Part shown: positions 23,552 to 29,948 of the stretch, one piece after another
Layout: each line of letters begins with the position of its first letter
Numbering within the stretch: position 1 is the first letter of the stretch
Assembly (NCBI GenBank): GCA_945876965.1
Contig: CAMCQG010000011.1
Location: 1 to 35,877, forward strand
Reading direction: 5' to 3'
Length of the DNA: 35,877 nucleotides
From: Rickettsia typhi
GTDB lineage: Bacteria; Pseudomonadota; Alphaproteobacteria; Rickettsiales; Deianiraeaceae
Position numbers and translations under genes: made by a program
Notes under the pieces: generated by a model
What the model was told of the DNA's origin: nothing
Database searches by the model: none
The model's input: only the letters and a program-made list of their open reading frames with translations

Positions 23552-25486
23552 TTAGCGACGTGATGATATTGGCGATAGTGTCAAGTGATCCAAGTTAAAG
23601 TGTTTAACTAATGATGGACTTGGTGATCTTGGCGATAGTGTCAAGTGATCCAAGTTAATAAAGGGTTTAACTAATGATGGACTTGGTGATCTTGGTAATG
23701 TTTTTTCTATCGCGTTAGTCCAATTAATAGGATGGGTCGTATTAATATAGCCTTTATTGAAAAATTCAGCTGGCACCTCTATTGACCCTTCTGATTTATC
23801 TGCAAATACTCTGTTTTTAAAATTATTAACTTGATCTTGGTTACTAACTGGCTCTAAATCAATAATAGTATGTGAGGAATAGGCAACATTACTATTACTT
23901 GGGCTATTAATACGTTTGGATTTGGCTAAATGCTCATTAAGAGATTTATAATCTATTGAGTTTTTATTATTATACTCACCTCCTTCGTTAAATCTAGAAA
24001 ACTCATCTTTTAGGTTTTTAAGAAAAATTAAATTTTCTTCAATTTTCTTGTTGTATGGAATAATGGTCTTATCTGTTATTTGATTATTAATGTATGTTGG
24101 TGTTTTTTTTTCTTTTTCTAATCCTTCAATCAATGTTTTTATGTTAGTATCAAATAATGTTTTTTGATTAATATAGCCATCAAATTTTAAATCATTAGCG
24201 TCAATACGCTCAGTAAGTTGTATGTTAGCTGTAAAATGCTTTTCATTATTGGGATTTGCTAGATTAGTATTGTTTTTTTTGCGTAAATAATTAGCGGTGG
24301 CGATTGATGCAGCGATAATAGCAAGAATGCTTCCCGCTACCACACCTCCTGCAATATATCCAGTATTGTTTGCTGTGTCGGTATTATTGCTTATTGCAGT
24401 GTTGACATTTAGAGGCAAATATGTAGTGTTGCCATTTAGAGGCAAAAAATTATCATTATAAACTGGATTAGTAGTTCCCACGCTTGTTAAATATGGATTC
24501 TTAGCTGATGTTAGGGTGTCTGTAATATCTGGTTGTGGTATAATTGGTGCAGCTGTAGTAGTTGTTGTTGTTGGTGCAGCTGTAGTAGTAGTTGTTGTTG
24601 TTGGTGCAGCTGTAGTAGTTGAGGTGGTAGTGGTAGTTGAGGTGGTAGTTGTTCCTCTTGCACCCTGAGCACCTGCCAAGGGAATCGATTCTAACAGATT
24701 TAATACCGATAATGACGGTATTGCCGTTTTTAAGTATTCAAAGAATGCTGACTTGCCTTTAACATCTTTTTTTTCTATAGTTTCTATAGTTTTTATAGCC
24801 TTTGAGCCTTTGAGTATCTCTTCTCCAAAATCAAATGTTGGATCACCAAAATTATCTATATCAATAGTATCTGTGATATTAGCTAGCTTAAGCATTACAT
24901 CCGTAACTATTACTTGTTTGATTTTACTTTTCTGGGCTTCTGTAAGCTTATTATAATTTTTGCCATTTGGTAAATTATCTGTGATAACTTCTATAAGATC
25001 ATTAAAATAAGCTTCAGTACCATATTCTGATTTTATCTTTGCAGACCCCTTTATAATTTCATCTATAGAATACTTCACAGGATCACTTTTTCTAATCTCT
25101 TCGATTTCTTTAGATTTTTCTTCTACGGATTCAGCCCTATATTTATCAAAAATACTAACATGATTTGGATTAGCATTTTTATAAACTTGATTATTATTTT
25201 TACTAAGCTCATCTAAAATAAATTTTTTAATATTTTCTTCTGATATTTTTGTTTTCTTATTTATTGCATCAATCACATATTTTTGATGTGTTTTATCATT
25301 AAAATCATAATTTACACCCTTATAAACATCTTTCTTTATAAGGCTTTTTAATGCTTTTCTGATTTCACCGCCTTCTAATGCTTTGGCTGCCTTTTCTCCA
25401 TCTTTTCTGTTTTTTTCTATAACATTATCTAATTCATCACCTAGTGGATTAAATCTATTAATATTATTATTACTATTATTATTCAT
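23552..25486 (-). CDS. Large Thr-rich single-pass membrane protein, unknown function
   Basis: This 644-residue protein is not recognised. It lacks an N-terminal signal peptide: it opens with an Asn-rich stretch and a charged, helical region (about 15-270). A mucin-like tract of Thr with Ala-Ala-Pro breaks follows at 279-314, then an Asn/Thr-rich region and one strong transmembrane segment at about 377-400 (IAGGVVAGSILAIIAASIATA) closed by RKK. The C-terminal part is polar and ends with two copies of PRSPSPSLVK...NLDHLTLS at about 598-618 and 619-638. The Thr tract could be an O-glycosylated stalk or a flexible linker. The positive-inside rule puts the C-terminal half in the cytoplasm if it sits in the bacterial membrane; as a secreted protein it could insert into a host membrane. 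The frame continues past its TAA as a start-less open frame, so it may be truncated. Confidence 0.75.
   Translation of the reverse strand: MNNNSNNNINRFNPLGDELDNVIEKNRKDGEKAAKALEGGEIRKALKSLIKKDVYKGVNYDFNDKTHQKYVIDAINKKTKISEENIKKFILDELSKNNNQVYKNANPNHVSIFDKYRAESVEEKSKEIEEIRKSDPVKYSIDEIIKGSAKIKSEYGTEAYFNDLIEVITDNLPNGKNYNKLTEAQKSKIKQVIVTDVMLKLANITDTIDIDNFGDPTFDFGEEILKGSKAIKTIETIEKKDVKGKSAFFEYLKTAIPSLSVLNLLESIPLAGAQGARGTTTTSTTTTTSTTTAAPTTTTTTTAAPTTTTTTAAPIIPQPDITDTLTSAKNPYLTSVGTTNPVYNDNFLPLNGNTTYLPLNVNTAISNNTDTANNTGYIAGGVVAGSILAIIAASIATANYLRKKNNTNLANPNNEKHFTANIQLTERIDANDLKFDGYINQKTLFDTNIKTLIEGLEKEKKTPTYINNQITDKTIIPYNKKIEENLIFLKNLKDEFSRFNEGGEYNNKNSIDYKSLNEHLAKSKRINSPSNSNVAYSSHTIIDLEPVSNQDQVNNFKNRVFADKSEGSIEVPAEFFNKGYINTTHPINWTNAIEKTLPRSPSPSLVKPFINLDHLTLSPRSPSPSLVKHFNLDHLTLSPISSRR
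23571..23693. repeat. Tandem 60/63-base direct repeat
   Basis: GGCGATAGTGTCAAGTGATC begins at 23571 and again at 23631; each unit continues through CCAAGTTAA, AACTAATGATGGACTTGG and TGATCTT. The second copy has three extra bases. On the minus strand the units encode PRSPSPSLVK...LDHLTLS near the C-terminus of the Thr-rich protein. The near identity, including silent sites, indicates a recent duplication. Confidence 0.9.
24545..24656. repeat. Thr/Ala-Ala-Pro coding tandem repeat
   Basis: GGTGCAGCTGTAGTAG recurs at 24546, 24573 and 24603, spaced 27 and 30 bases apart, joined by GTT/GTA/GGT triplets. On the minus strand this reads as runs of Thr codons broken by Ala-Ala-Pro. The units differ by one codon, as expected from replication slippage, so length variation between strains is likely. 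Confidence 0.85.
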
Positions 25487-25565
25487 TTTTTAAAAAATTA
25501 AATTTATAATACACGCATACTATGTTTAAAACATAAATCAATAACTATTTTAAATTTATTAACTA

Positions 25566-25594
25566 TTGCATAATAAAAAAACATGTTATATAAT
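25566..25594 (+). promoter_or_regulatory. Good sigma70-like promoter for the prepilin-like gene
   Basis: TTGCAT at 25566-25571, a 17-base spacer and a perfect TATAAT at 25589-25594 lie 26 bases before the ATG at 25621. This is the best-formed promoter in the window: optimal spacing, perfect -10 and four of six matches at -35. Confidence 0.6.
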
Positions 25595-25620
25595 TTTTTT
25601 GTCTTTAATGTTATTATGCT

Positions 25621-26568
25621 ATGAAAAATCGAAATGCCTTTTCTCTTGTAGAACTTTCTGTTGTTATTGTTATTATTTCTATCTTGGTTTCTACTGTTAT
25701 TGTATCAAGGTCTTTAATAGATATGGCAAAAATAAATAAAATCAAAGAAGAAGCCACAATGTTCAACAATTCTATAAATATATTCTTTACAAACTACGGT
25801 TGCCTGCCTGGTGATTGCAAGCAAAGTCAAGTTCCAGATTTAGTCAGCGGCATAAACTCGGCTTGTTTTACAACAAATTCACAATATGTAGTATGCACAG
25901 CCTCAACTGGTTGCTCAGATCCTATTCCACTAAACACTGGATCGATAGAAACTATTGCAAAAACAACATGCATGATGCAATCTTTACAAAGTGCTGGATA
26001 TATATCTGGCGTTAATAAAAATGCCACACTTACAGATTCGATTGCAGGGATTAATCTTCCAATTGCTAAATTTAGCAAATTAGCAGCATGGGATTTTAGG
26101 GTATTTCCACCACAAAATATTGTCAATATTCCTACAAAACATGAATTTATTAGCAATATGATTTCTATGCCTATCGAATTTAACTCATTAGTGAGTGGCG
26201 GATGGGCAAATAAAAATGTTTTATTCTTGCGCCAAGCAACACAATCTGCTGGGCAAACTGGCAATATTGCAAATTATTATACACAGCCACAAGATAGCAC
26301 TCAAACTTATGGTATTTCTGCATATTTAACACAAAAATTAGATTTAAAATTTGATGATGGTAAGCCATATTCTGGAAATATTATGGGAGGACTAAACTAT
26401 TATGATGTTATGGAAAATATTAATGTCAGCTCGGCAAGCTGTAATACAATCAATACTGATATTCCAGGATTAGAACAGTACCCAATTTCTCCAAATGAAA
26501 CATATTTAACTTCAAAAGATATAAAACGGGGATGTGTAGTGGGTTTTTATATGGATATTCCTAATTAA
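25621..26568 (+). CDS. Type IV prepilin-like protein (pseudopilin fold)
   Basis: The 315-residue protein begins with a type III (prepilin) signal: MKNRNA then FSLVELSVVIVIISILVSTVIV, with Glu at position +5 after the predicted cleavage site, as in type IV pilins and type II secretion pseudopilins. The residue before cleavage is Ala rather than the usual Gly. The long hydrophobic helix continues amphipathically (SRSLIDMAKINKIKEEATMF). The globular part is large for a pilin and contains eight cysteines (for example NYGCLPGDC, VVCTASTGC, KRGC), an even number suggesting disulfide bonds in the periplasm or outside. Its own promoter precedes it and no pilus assembly genes are nearby. Rickettsiales genomes often keep scattered pilin-like genes. 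Surface appendage or DNA-uptake roles are conceivable; none is shown. Confidence 0.8.
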   Translation: MKNRNAFSLVELSVVIVIISILVSTVIVSRSLIDMAKINKIKEEATMFNNSINIFFTNYGCLPGDCKQSQVPDLVSGINSACFTTNSQYVVCTASTGCSDPIPLNTGSIETIAKTTCMMQSLQSAGYISGVNKNATLTDSIAGINLPIAKFSKLAAWDFRVFPPQNIVNIPTKHEFISNMISMPIEFNSLVSGGWANKNVLFLRQATQSAGQTGNIANYYTQPQDSTQTYGISAYLTQKLDLKFDDGKPYSGNIMGGLNYYDVMENINVSSASCNTINTDIPGLEQYPISPNETYLTSKDIKRGCVVGFYMDIPN

Positions 26569-26573
26569 ATTAC

Positions 26574-26595
26574 CATCCCAGCCAAAACTGGGATG
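26574..26595. terminator. Hairpin between convergent genes
   Basis: CATCCCAG (26574-26581) pairs perfectly with CTGGGATG (26588-26595) around a six-base loop, just after the prepilin-like gene and before the 3' end of the Gln/Ala-rich gene. Placement fits a bidirectional terminator, though T-runs on both sides are weak. Confidence 0.55.
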
Positions 26596-26607
26596 ATACC
26601 GCTATTA

Positions 26608-27087
26608 TTAGTTAGCATTTTTATTACTTCTGTGTTCTCTTGGAGCAAAAGCCTCATCAGATGATTCTTCTTCTGCAGAATAAGCCGATTTAGCAAAATA
26701 TCTAGCTTCTTCTGATTGTCTTGATTGAGAATAATAAACTTCTTCAGCATTTGCCTGTAATTGCAAAGCCAAAGCTTGAGCTTGAGTAGCTTGTTGGTTA
26801 GCCTGAGCAGCTTGCATTTGAGCTTGTTGAGCCATTTGGGCCATTTGAGCAACTTGCATTTGAGCTTGTTGAACCATCATTTGAACCTGAGCTTGAGCAG
26901 CTTGAACTTGTTGTGATGCTTGTTGAGCAGCATTTTGAGAAGCCTGAGCAAAAGCCTGAGCTTGTGCAGCTTGTTGAGCAGCTTGTTGAGCAGCTTGTGA
27001 TTGTTGAGCAGCTTGATTATTATAAGAATTATTAGCAGGAGCATCATTACGATTGTTTCTTGCTTGAAGATTATTACGAGGAGACAT
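26608..27087 (-). CDS. Gln/Ala-rich low-complexity protein
   Basis: This 159-residue protein is unrecognised. Residues 1-25 are Asn/Arg-rich and basic. Residues about 25-115 are almost only Gln and Ala with scattered Met and Val (AAQQAAQQAAQ, QMAQMAQQAQMQ), predicting a long continuous helix and possibly coiled-coil assembly. The C-terminal ~45 residues are acidic with Tyr and Ser (EEVYYSQSRQSEEARYF) and end in a basic tail. No signal peptide or membrane segment is present. Base composition is clearly GC-richer than the neighbours because of Ala and Gln codons, and the DNA is made of short TTGAGCAGCTTG-like repeats. It has its own candidate promoter and a palindrome in its leader. Structural, surface or effector roles are all open. 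Confidence 0.75.
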   Translation of the reverse strand: MSPRNNLQARNNRNDAPANNSYNNQAAQQSQAAQQAAQQAAQAQAFAQASQNAAQQASQQVQAAQAQVQMMVQQAQMQVAQMAQMAQQAQMQAAQANQQATQAQALALQLQANAEEVYYSQSRQSEEARYFAKSAYSAEEESSDEAFAPREHRSNKNAN

Positions 27088-27116
27088 ATTTAAAAAAAAT
27101 AAAATTATATAAAATA

Positions 27117-27142
27117 TATTACAACTATAAATAGTTATAATA
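27117..27142. promoter_or_regulatory. 26-base imperfect palindrome in the leader of the Gln/Ala-rich gene
   Basis: The arms 27117-27129 and 27130-27142 match in reverse complement at 11 of 13 positions; the core AACTATAAATAGTT (27123-27136) is nearly perfect. It begins about six bases downstream of the candidate minus-strand -10, where a repressor would block transcription. It could equally form a weak mRNA hairpin. An AT-only palindrome of this length may be chance. Confidence 0.35.
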
Positions 27143-27147
27143 CCACC

Positions 27148-27175
27148 ATAATAACATATAATTTGATTAAGTCAA
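27148..27175 (-). promoter_or_regulatory. Candidate promoter of the Gln/Ala-rich gene
   Basis: On the minus strand TTGACT (27175-27170) is followed after 16 bases by TATTAT (27153-27148). Predicted transcription would begin near 27141, leaving a leader of about 53 bases. The -35 is one of the better matches in the window. Confidence 0.45.
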
Positions 27176-27245
27176 CAAAAAATATTATCAACTTGACATT
27201 TTATAAAAAACAAAAAAATACCTTATTTTATAAATAAAAAATGAT

Positions 27246-28019
27246 ATGATAAAATTTATAATTTGCATATTTTTGACAACGAGCATTGCAAATGCAAATG
27301 ATTTTTCTGAAGCAAATATGCTTTATCGCCAAGCAATAATGCTGTATAGCGATGGCTCCTATAAAGAAGCTGCAGAAAAAATGGAAGATATTGAAAAAAA
27401 ATCTCCAGATTATCCCCAAATAAAAAAAGTTTTAATGAATGAAGCATTTTTTTTATATTTAGAAGAAAAATATCCAGAAGCGGCCGCATTAGCAGATAAT
27501 TATATAGAGCTATATAGAAACGATAAATATCTGCCTTATTTATATTTTTTAAAAGCTAGTGCGTTACAAAAGCGTAAAAAATCTCCAACAAAAGAATATC
27601 ATTTAATTCAAAAAAACATTGATAGCTGGAACGAATTAATAGCAAATGATAATGGATTATACAGACAAGAAGCAAGATTTAGAATTGAAGAATTAGAAGA
27701 AATGCAATGCTTACACGAACTAAGAATTGGAGATTTTTACCTTAGTAGCAATGATTATTTTTCTGCAATTCGAAGATTTAATACCGTTCTACAATGCAAA
27801 TCTAAAAAATATTACATTGAAGCCATCAAAAGATTAATTTTATGCTATAAAGCAATTAAAATACCAAATCAAGTTGAAAAATATCAAGATATTGTAAATT
27901 CAGAAGAAAATTATAAAACCCCCGAAGAGCTAACATTTAATAGATCTGTAAAAAATTTTCTATTTGATATGGTGCCAGATTTTGGATTTTTACCAAAATG
28001 GCTAAGAGTTGTTACATAA
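27246..28019 (+). CDS. bamD: Outer-membrane assembly protein BamD (ComL-like)
   Basis: BamD is the essential TPR protein of the BAM complex that inserts beta-barrels in the outer membrane. The 257-residue protein has a signal peptide at 1-17 (cleavage likely after IANA) and TPR helices: EANMLYRQAIMLYSDGSYKEAAEKMEDIEKKSPDYPQ matches the first TPR, and LPYLYFLKASALQ matches the conserved (V/L)PYxxYLKG-like BamD segment. RIGDFYLSSNDYFSAIRRFNTVL forms a later TPR. BamD is normally a lipoprotein, but no lipobox cysteine follows the hydrophobic stretch; the only nearby cysteine (C7) is inside it. It may be soluble in the periplasm and held by BamA. TTGACA occurs about 50 bases upstream at 27193-27198, without a well-spaced -10. 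It overlaps lptF tail to tail by eight bases. Confidence 0.85.
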   Translation: MIKFIICIFLTTSIANANDFSEANMLYRQAIMLYSDGSYKEAAEKMEDIEKKSPDYPQIKKVLMNEAFFLYLEEKYPEAAALADNYIELYRNDKYLPYLYFLKASALQKRKKSPTKEYHLIQKNIDSWNELIANDNGLYRQEARFRIEELEEMQCLHELRIGDFYLSSNDYFSAIRRFNTVLQCKSKKYYIEAIKRLILCYKAIKIPNQVEKYQDIVNSEENYKTPEELTFNRSVKNFLFDMVPDFGFLPKWLRVVT

Positions 28020-29097
28020 ATTTATTCAATCTAATAATTTTATATGAACCATATGATAATAAGAATAATGCTATAACATAACAAATATACCATAATTTTG
28101 TATCAAGAAAAAATTTTGTACTTTCAACGCCAAAAATTGTCAAAACTATAAAAGATAATATATATTTAATCATATATTGCAATTCATTATTTCTCATATT
28201 AGTTCTTCCAGCTATCATTCCATAAATACAAATTGCCATAATGATTGAATAAAATGGCCTTAAAATACGATTATGAAACTCTTCTTTTGCACTTTGGCTA
28301 CCGCCAATAATCCAATCTTGATATAATTGTGATATTCCAGTTATATAAAATGATTTTGATAATACATCTTTGCGTTTTGGGCTTATAATCGAGCTGAGAG
28401 TAATGTATGTTGCTTTACTAACCGAAATTGATGATTTTTCTTGTTTGCCAACATTAATTTTATAATTAGTTATATTTTCTAGTAAAATCATCGTTATTCC
28501 ATCGTGCCTTTTGACAAATTTAAGATAATCTGCAACTATTACCGATGCCTGTTTTTCATTATTTATTTGCCAAATAATAACATCTTTTGCAGAACCATTT
28601 TTATCTATACTATCAAAATAAATTGTTGAACCATTAAAATTATTAAACTTTTGTTTATGCAACATTGATAAAATTGCCCGTTCTTCTGCCGCAGATTGTT
28701 TAATTCGCATTTCTTTATATAAAATAGGAGCAATTTGCATTGTTATATAATAGCATAAAATCGCAGAACAAGTTGCAAAAAATAATATTGGAGCAAATAA
28801 CTTATAATGTGATAAACCAAGATATCTAAAAGCTAAAAATTCACCTTTTTGTTGCATTTGATGAATGGAAACTAAAATTCCAAAAAACATCGCAATTGGC
28901 CAAATTAAAGTTGTATCATATGGAATAATAAAACTACACAAGTAAATAAATTGCCATGGACCCAAAAATGCTATTAAAATTCCACCCCGACCAATATTTA
29001 AAATTTCAACAGACCAAACAATTGCCGTCAACAAAACAATCATCATTAATGATGTTGTGAACATTTTGCTAAATATATAACGATAATATATCTTCAT
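28012..29097 (-). CDS. lptF: LptF/LptG family LPS export permease, probably LptF
   Basis: LptF and LptG form the membrane part of the LptB2FG transporter that lifts lipopolysaccharide from the inner membrane into the Lpt bridge. The 361-residue protein has the family layout: three N-terminal membrane segments (about 12-30, 62-80, 99-120), a soluble beta-rich periplasmic domain (about 125-275), then three C-terminal segments. MKIYYRYIFSKMF and the stretch GEFLAFRYLGLSHYKLFAP match the coupling-helix region of YjgP/YjgQ proteins. It starts one base after the lepB stop and is cotranscribed with it. The 3' end overlaps bamD by eight bases on the opposite strand. Distinguishing LptF from LptG needs alignment; F is favoured by the N-terminal start motif. 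Confidence 0.85.
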   Translation of the reverse strand: MKIYYRYIFSKMFTTSLMMIVLLTAIVWSVEILNIGRGGILIAFLGPWQFIYLCSFIIPYDTTLIWPIAMFFGILVSIHQMQQKGEFLAFRYLGLSHYKLFAPILFFATCSAILCYYITMQIAPILYKEMRIKQSAAEERAILSMLHKQKFNNFNGSTIYFDSIDKNGSAKDVIIWQINNEKQASVIVADYLKFVKRHDGITMILLENITNYKINVGKQEKSSISVSKATYITLSSIISPKRKDVLSKSFYITGISQLYQDWIIGGSQSAKEEFHNRILRPFYSIIMAICIYGMIAGRTNMRNNELQYMIKYILSFIVLTIFGVESTKFFLDTKLWYICYVIALFLLSYGSYKIIRLNKFM

Positions 29098-29098
29098 T

Positions 29099-29896
29099 TT
29101 AAACTGTTTTTATTACAACTTCATTATCTTTATGTTTTTCTGTAATATTTGATGTTGGCTGAGAAAAATGCAATACAGATGGAGCTAAAAATTGAAATAT
29201 TCTTTCTGGTCTAAAACCTGTTGGCAAGATATTTTCGCTACCTGTGGTTGAAAAAAATATAACTTCTGCACGCCCAATAATGTGCTCAAAGGGTATAAAA
29301 CCCATAGACTCAAAACGACTATCACCAGAATTTGAACGATTATCGCCCATCATAAAATATTGCCCCTCAGGAACAATATATGTTTTTTTCGGGCTTGGAT
29401 CTCGTTCTGTTAAAAAAATATTATAATATACTCCATCGTTATTTAGCTCAACAAATTCGCTCACAGGAAAAATATTTTCGTTATTGCCAGTTAAAGCCGG
29501 TATTTCTCTAACAAAACTATATTCAAAAGATTTATCATTCAAATAAACATGATTATTTTTTATCTCTATTTTATCACCAGGTATTCCCACAACACGCTTT
29601 ATATAAAAAATATCTGGTTGATGAGGCAAAGTAAACACAACAATATCTCCATGAACAGGTTTGTGGCGAGATAAAATTCTTCCATCAAAATCTATTGGAT
29701 GCAATGGAATTGAATATTTTGAATACCCATATAAAAATTTACTTACAAATATTTTATCACCAGTTCTCAAATTTGGTGCCATCGAACTTGATGGAATATG
29801 ATACGGATCGTAAAGAACTATTCTTATTATAAGCGTAAAAATGATAGCATAAACAAGAGTTAAAAAAGATTCCTTGAAAAAGTTTATCTTTATCAT
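29099..29896 (-). CDS. lepB: Signal peptidase I
   Basis: LepB cleaves signal peptides of exported proteins at the periplasmic face of the inner membrane. The 265-residue protein has one N-terminal membrane anchor (about 9-28) and the S26 catalytic dyad: S38 in IPSSSMAPNL (box B) and K100 in FYIKRVVGIPGD (box D). Box E reads GDNRSNSGDSR, intact. Box C and the long loop between D and E are present, giving a normal alphaproteobacterial length. It is cotranscribed with lptF downstream (one-base gap). It serves the predicted cleavable signals of BamD and the outer-membrane protein in this window, but not the prepilin or the lipoprotein. Confidence 0.97.
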   Translation of the reverse strand: MIKINFFKESFLTLVYAIIFTLIIRIVLYDPYHIPSSSMAPNLRTGDKIFVSKFLYGYSKYSIPLHPIDFDGRILSRHKPVHGDIVVFTLPHQPDIFYIKRVVGIPGDKIEIKNNHVYLNDKSFEYSFVREIPALTGNNENIFPVSEFVELNNDGVYYNIFLTERDPSPKKTYIVPEGQYFMMGDNRSNSGDSRFESMGFIPFEHIIGRAEVIFFSTTGSENILPTGFRPERIFQFLAPSVLHFSQPTSNITEKHKDNEVVIKTV

Positions 29897-29948
29897 ATGG
29901 ATAATATTATGTAATAAATTTATAAAATGAGATATCTAGCAACTATAT

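Noticed and set aside
23531..23554. Reassigned TAA codons (alternative genetic code) to explain the split frame
   Set aside because: TAA ends many intact genes here at expected lengths, so it is a normal stop codon.
23390..23693. CRISPR array
   Set aside because: The repeats are adjacent, in frame and coding, without unique spacers between them.
26565..26852. An alternative-frame open frame within the Gln/Ala-rich gene
   Set aside because: Same strand, shifted frame of a repetitive sequence. The Leu/Lys-rich product is a by-product of the repeats.
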